A stretch of 10,344 nt of DNA from Sphingobacteriales bacterium (GTDB lineage Bacteria; Bacteroidota; Bacteroidia; Sphingobacteriales; Sphingobacteriaceae). Both the position numbers and the translations under genes were made by a program. Each line of letters starts with the position of its first letter. Within the stretch, counting starts at the first letter, position 1. The notes beneath the pieces were generated by a model. The model saw only the letters and a list, made by a program, of their open reading frames with translations, had not been told where the DNA came from and did not search any database. Below, in pieces: positions 6,863 to 10,344 of the stretch. The stretch covers positions 1 through 10,344 of the forward strand of contig JAGVEE010000285.1 of NCBI GenBank assembly GCA_020058405.1, read 5' to 3'.

Positions 6863-7895
6863 CAACATCTAATATCTCCTCATTTATCCTCTTCACCAAT
6901 CCCGGTCCTTCGTAAATAAAGCCTGTATATAGCTGTACCAAGCTTGCTCCGGCATTTAATTTATCGATAGCATCTTGGGCGGTGTGTATTCCACCTACTC
7001 CAATAATAGGGAAACTGTTGTTAGATTTTGTGCTTAGGTATTTAATAACTTCTGTTGATCTTTTTGTTAAAGGTTTGCCACTTAAACCTCCAGCACCAAT
7101 GTTATCGAGTGTTGTACTATTGGTTGTTAAATTTTCTCTAGAGATGGTAGTATTACTTGCAATTACACCTGCGATTTTAGTTTCGTTTACAATTTCTACA
7201 ATGTCATCTAATTGTTCATTCGTTAAATCGGGTGCTATTTTTAATAAGATAGGTTTTCTTTTTTTCTTTTGCTCGTTTAGTTTTTGCAAATGATTTAACA
7301 ATGCTTTTAAGGGTTCTTTTTCTTGTAATGCCCTTAAATTAGGTGTGTTTGGAGAGCTAACATTTACCACAAAATAATCAACATAAGGAAATAGCCCTTC
7401 GAAACATTTTTCGTAATCGTTTACCGCTTCTTCATTCGGTGTGATTTTGTTTTTACCTATGTTACCACCCACTATTAAATTGCTTGGTTTAGACTTTAAA
7501 CGTTCTATTGCACCTTCTAAACCTTGGTTGTTAAAGCCCATTCTGTTTATAAGCCCGCTATCTGCAGGTAATCTAAACATACGTGGTTTAGGATTTCCCT
7601 CTTGCCCTACAGGAGTAATGGTTCCTATTTCAATAAAACCAAAACCAAAATTTGCTAGCTCTTTATATAACTTCGCATCTTTATCAAATCCTGCTGCTAA
7701 TCCTACTGGGTTGGGAAATTCGATGCCAAAAACTGTTCGCTTTAGTTTTACATTATTAACCTCAAATATACTTTTGGTTATCGCCGAAATACCTGGAATA
7801 GCTTGTGATATTTTTATAAGTTTAAAAACGATATGGTGAATTTTTTCTGGATCAAACAGAAAGAAAATAGGGCGGAGAATTAATTTATAAAACAT
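6849..7895 (-). CDS. pyrD: Dihydroorotate dehydrogenase (quinone), class 2
   Basis: A 348-residue FMN enzyme that oxidises dihydroorotate to orotate in pyrimidine synthesis and passes electrons to membrane quinone. The N-terminal amphipathic extension (residues 1-40, LILRPIFFLFDPEKIHHIVF) is the class 2 hallmark and docks to the inner membrane. FMN and substrate motifs are intact: NPVGLAAGFDKDA (62-74, Lys72), IGTITPVGQEGNPKPR (90-105), NRMGFNN (117-123), and VNVSSPNTPNLR (177-188) with Ser181 as the class 2 catalytic base and Asn178/Asn183. LLKIAPDL (Lys219), SNTT (247-250), GVGGI (299-303) and LYTGFIYEGP (322-331) complete the site. Length is normal. The start overlaps the end of mnmD by 11 bases, so the two are probably translationally coupled. 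The stop lies within the heptad repeat, and the C terminus (DVGIKN) is partly repeat-derived. Confidence 0.97.
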   Translation of the reverse strand: MFYKLILRPIFFLFDPEKIHHIVFKLIKISQAIPGISAITKSIFEVNNVKLKRTVFGIEFPNPVGLAAGFDKDAKLYKELANFGFGFIEIGTITPVGQEGNPKPRMFRLPADSGLINRMGFNNQGLEGAIERLKSKPSNLIVGGNIGKNKITPNEEAVNDYEKCFEGLFPYVDYFVVNVSSPNTPNLRALQEKEPLKALLNHLQKLNEQKKKRKPILLKIAPDLTNEQLDDIVEIVNETKIAGVIASNTTISRENLTTNSTTLDNIGAGGLSGKPLTKRSTEVIKYLSTKSNNSFPIIGVGGIHTAQDAIDKLNAGASLVQLYTGFIYEGPGLVKRINEEILDVGIKN

Positions 7896-8589
7896 ATGGT
7901 AAAGTTGCTCGCATCATTTCGCGTTTGCCTGCAGCCCCTTGTGGGCGTTCAACTTCAAAGCCTAAGTTTTTCAACTGTCTTTTTAAATCGCCGGTAACGC
8001 TATACGTCACAAATATACCTTTATCTTTTAAAAACTTACAAGCATGTTTTATAGATTCTTCGCTCCACATTTCTGCTTGGTGTAGTTTCGCAAAGGCATC
8101 AAAATAAATAATGTCGAACTTTTCTTTACCAGTATAGGAGAGAAGTGTAAAGCTTTCGATTTTCAAATTCACTTGCTCAATAATTTGAGTGCTTTTTTCG
8201 AAACAAGAATTGTAATTACTCATAAACTGATCGAATAAAGATTCGGAATTTATGAAAGAATTGTACCCAATTTCGTTTAAAATATTTTGTGGAAGCGGAT
8301 AGGCTTCTATACCAGTGTAGCTTAGTTTTAGGCCTGTAGATGCTGCATACTCTGCACTTAATAAGAAATTAAGCCCCGTGCCAAAGCCAATTTCTAAAAT
8401 AGAAATTTCGTTTTTTTGAGTTTGTTGATGGTAGTGTTTTAATCCAGAATTTACAAATACATGTTGCGATTCTTGTAAGGCGCCATGTTTTGAATGGTAA
8501 TTTTCACCTACCTGAGGGTTGAAGATGGTTTTGGAACCATCCGCAGTACTTACAAGTTCTATATTTTTTAGGAATTCACTATTTTGCAT
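7885..8589 (-). CDS. mnmD: tRNA wobble-uridine methyltransferase MnmD (MnmC N-domain type)
   Basis: A 234-residue Rossmann-fold methyltransferase corresponding to the N-terminal half of E. coli MnmC. It uses S-adenosylmethionine to methylate 5-aminomethyl-(2-thio)uridine at tRNA position 34, giving mnm5(s2)U. Visible motifs are YHSKHGALQESQHVF (31-45), the SAM motif ILEIGFGTGLNFL (64-76), the acidic IEAYPL (94-99), FDIIYFDAFAKLHQAEMWS (158-176) with the DAF catalytic-region motif, and the family tail PQGAAGKREMMRA (216-228). The FAD oxidase half of MnmC is absent, as in stand-alone MnmD enzymes known from Aquifex and others, so the precursor must come by another route (MnmEG with ammonium). 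It overlaps the upstream rhodanese and downstream pyrD by 11 bases each. Confidence 0.92.
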   Translation of the reverse strand: MQNSEFLKNIELVSTADGSKTIFNPQVGENYHSKHGALQESQHVFVNSGLKHYHQQTQKNEISILEIGFGTGLNFLLSAEYAASTGLKLSYTGIEAYPLPQNILNEIGYNSFINSESLFDQFMSNYNSCFEKSTQIIEQVNLKIESFTLLSYTGKEKFDIIYFDAFAKLHQAEMWSEESIKHACKFLKDKGIFVTYSVTGDLKRQLKNLGFEVERPQGAAGKREMMRATLPYVL

Positions 8590-8956
8590 TTTTCATTCCA
8601 ACTTTCAAGAGGTCGTGGTAACCTCCATCTAGATCATATACATGCTTAAAGCCTTTCTTACGTAATATGGCTGCGGCTTTTGCACTTCTAACTCCAATAG
8701 CACAATATACAAAAACTGGTTGCTCGCGGTCGAGTTTCTCAATTTCAGCTTCGAATGTTGCAGCACTTACATCCGCGTTCTTTGCATTCTCGATATGTCC
8801 TTCGGCAAATTCATAAGCAGTGCGAACATCTAAAATGGTTCCTCTGTATTTAAAGTAGCTAGCTTTAAATTCAATAGAGTTCACTTTAAGTGCCGATTGG
8901 CTCATCACCAATATACTGCTTAATAGTAAGGAAAATGCTAAAAGTATTTTTTTCAT
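8579..8956 (-). CDS. Exported single-domain rhodanese-like protein
   Basis: A 125-residue protein with a signal peptide (residues 1-19, MKKILLAFSLLLSSILVMSQ) and one rhodanese domain. Conserved parts are ILDVRTAYEFAEGHIENAKN (41-60), the active-site loop CAIGVRS with Cys85 (85-91), and KGFKHVYDLDGGY (101-113). The catalytic cysteine and the CxxxxR-S loop are intact, so sulfur transfer through a persulfide is plausible. The absence of an acidic residue in the loop and the small size are typical of single-domain GlpE/PspE-like forms. The signal peptide places it in the periplasm, like E. coli PspE; the sulfur donor and acceptor are unknown. The stop overlaps the mnmD start by 11 bases, and the start lies 24 bases after the stop of the COG3014-like gene, so it belongs to the same operon. 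Confidence 0.93.
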   Translation of the reverse strand: MKKILLAFSLLLSSILVMSQSALKVNSIEFKASYFKYRGTILDVRTAYEFAEGHIENAKNADVSAATFEAEIEKLDREQPVFVYCAIGVRSAKAAAILRKKGFKHVYDLDGGYHDLLKVGMKNAK

Positions 8957-8980
8957 TCTAATTGTTTTACTCCATTCGCA

Positions 8981-10344
8981 CTATCTTGCAAAAGCAGTTC
9001 TGCCGTAATACGATTGACTTTCGAAGTTCTGATAGGTTTGGAACTGCGTTTTGCCTTTCTGTATTACAAAGTTAAACTTTTGCTCGCGAATTGTCCTATT
9101 ATCAAACGAACGAAGTTTCATATTTATTTCCTGAGCACCTGCAGGTAATTCAATTCTGGTATAAGAAATGGTGTTTGGCAATGTTTGCCAATTGCGTGTA
9201 TCGGCCTTTTCGGTAATAGCATTTACAATTCCAACTAAGGATCCAGCATGCTGGTTTTGGTCTCTCATAGCATATTCTGCAGCTTTTTTAGTAGCCAATC
9301 TCATTAATGAACTTCCCATTTCACGGAGCATTCTATCTTGCAATGTTTTAAAGGCTATAGCATTAATATCTTCCGCTAATTCTAAAGGGTAATCTTTTGC
9401 ATTGGCTTCTATACTGGCACTTGCATAAAAGGGTTTGCGCTCTAAATATTTTGGGAATGCCACTCTTACAAATTCTAAATCGCCCAATCCACCAGATTTA
9501 TTATCGTCTTGCGACACCGGGAAGGGAAGGGATAGCCCTAAATCTTCGTTCACAAAGGTTATATAACCACCTTGCCCCTTTACAATGCTAAAATTTATGC
9601 TGTTCTCTGCTTTTACCGGACTTAAACCATTGTTCCAGAAAAAAACTACTTCGCCGTTATTTTTATTGCGAGGTGTATTTTTCAGTTTGAATTTTTCTTC
9701 GAATCGGATTCCCTCATCATCAAAACCCATTTCAAATGCAGTTCTAATCACATCTTTTTTTAATTGTAAGGGTATTGATGTTTTAAATTGCGGTTCATAC
9801 GTTTTTTCATAGGCTTGAATTGCATTTCTATAACTTATAAATGCATTATTTACATCGCCGGTGGATTCGTATATAATGCCCATAAGGTTTAATCCAAAAG
9901 CATCTTCTGAGTATTTATTTTTCTTGGTGTATTTATCGTTTAATTGTTGAATTTTTAAATTCAAACGCCTACACTCCACAATTGCTTCTTCTGACTTACC
10001 AAGTTGTACGTAATTAAGGGCTTTGTAGTAATGTATAAGTACTTTCTCAAAATCTTCACCCGTATATTGTTTTTGCATAGGGTTTGTAATGAGCGATAAA
10101 GCTTCGTTACCTAAATTCTTTTGGTAATCTTCAATTGTTAAATCTGCTTGGTTAAAGTACTCATTGCTCTTAGTATAATTACCGGTAAGCATCTCTAGCG
10201 TACCGGCATTCATAAAGTAGAGCAATTTGTTTTTTCCTTCAGTCCCCTTTTTATCCTTTGCTAAAAACTCCTTTGCTTTATCAATATTTCCTTGCTCAAT
10301 ATTAGTGTTAAACTCTTCGAGTTTTTGGTAATAAGTTGCGCAAG
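8981..10344 (-). CDS. COG3014-like TPR lipoprotein, 5' end beyond the window
   Basis: An open frame runs to the right edge, giving 453 visible residues. The first, Cys (10340-10342), is followed by ATYYQKLEEFNTNIEQG, and the preceding partial codon NCT permits Ala or Ser, so this Cys is very likely the lipobox cysteine and the signal peptide lies outside. A TTG at 10223-10225 should not be taken as the start, because it would remove about 40 coherent residues. TPR-like helical hairpins are seen at visible residues about 40-67, 98-136 (FEKVLIHYYKALNYVQLGKS, then EEAIVECRRLN) and 145-179 (EDAFGLNLMGIIYESTGDVN, NAFISYRNA). The segment EVVFFWNNGLSPVKAE (about 231-246) and the later beta-rich half fit the COG3014 pattern as I know it. 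The family has no settled function; an envelope role is inferred from lipidation. It heads the visible operon, 24 bases before the rhodanese. Confidence 0.82.
   Translation of the reverse strand, partial: CATYYQKLEEFNTNIEQGNIDKAKEFLAKDKKGTEGKNKLLYFMNAGTLEMLTGNYTKSNEYFNQADLTIEDYQKNLGNEALSLITNPMQKQYTGEDFEKVLIHYYKALNYVQLGKSEEAIVECRRLNLKIQQLNDKYTKKNKYSEDAFGLNLMGIIYESTGDVNNAFISYRNAIQAYEKTYEPQFKTSIPLQLKKDVIRTAFEMGFDDEGIRFEEKFKLKNTPRNKNNGEVVFFWNNGLSPVKAENSINFSIVKGQGGYITFVNEDLGLSLPFPVSQDDNKSGGLGDLEFVRVAFPKYLERKPFYASASIEANAKDYPLELAEDINAIAFKTLQDRMLREMGSSLMRLATKKAAEYAMRDQNQHAGSLVGIVNAITEKADTRNWQTLPNTISYTRIELPAGAQEINMKLRSFDNRTIREQKFNFVIQKGKTQFQTYQNFESQSYYGRTAFAR

Noticed and set aside
7441..7839. A 132-residue plus-strand frame
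   Set aside because: It is antisense to the conserved core of pyrD and has no recognisable content of its own.

Overview
The window looks like a chromosomal segment of a low-GC Bacteroidota, probably Bacteroidia in the broad sense (Flavobacteriales, Chitinophagales or Sphingobacteriales type). The signs are a type IX secretion sorting domain, a TamL-type lipoprotein barrel, a promoter of the form TTTG-N19-TAnnTTTG, A-rich leaders without Shine-Dalgarno sequences, and tightly packed, often overlapping genes. Most genes are housekeeping. I see no insertion sequence, phage, CRISPR or defence system.

Left part (1-5273): a large secreted FG-GAP/VCBS repeat protein (minus strand) lies back to back, nine bases apart, with a small unrecognised membrane-anchored protein (plus strand). 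The stop codon of that small gene overlaps the stop of a tamL-like outer-membrane assembly gene (minus strand).

Middle (5258-6432): tamL overlaps head to head with a TrmH/SpoU-family RNA methyltransferase (plus strand). Downstream are tRNA-Cys(GCA) with a clear Bacteroidota promoter, a 50-residue very basic protein gene 35 bases after the tRNA, and a rho-independent terminator. The tRNA and the small gene look like one transcription unit.

Right part (6433-10344, all genes on the minus strand): a TIGR03643/DUF2805 gene is separated from pyrD by a block of 7-base-periodic repeats that also supplies the end of pyrD, including its stop. Upstream of pyrD, in transcription order, are a COG3014-like lipoprotein gene (its start is off the right edge), a secreted rhodanese, mnmD and then pyrD. 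The rhodanese/mnmD and mnmD/pyrD pairs each overlap by exactly 11 bases, so this is very likely one operon linking an envelope lipoprotein, a periplasmic sulfur-transfer-like protein, tRNA wobble-base modification and pyrimidine synthesis.

The points most worth a second look are the heptad-phased repeat array that forms the pyrD 3' end, the tRNA-Cys/small basic protein unit, the overlapping divergent starts of tamL and the methyltransferase, and the unrecognised 184-residue membrane protein.
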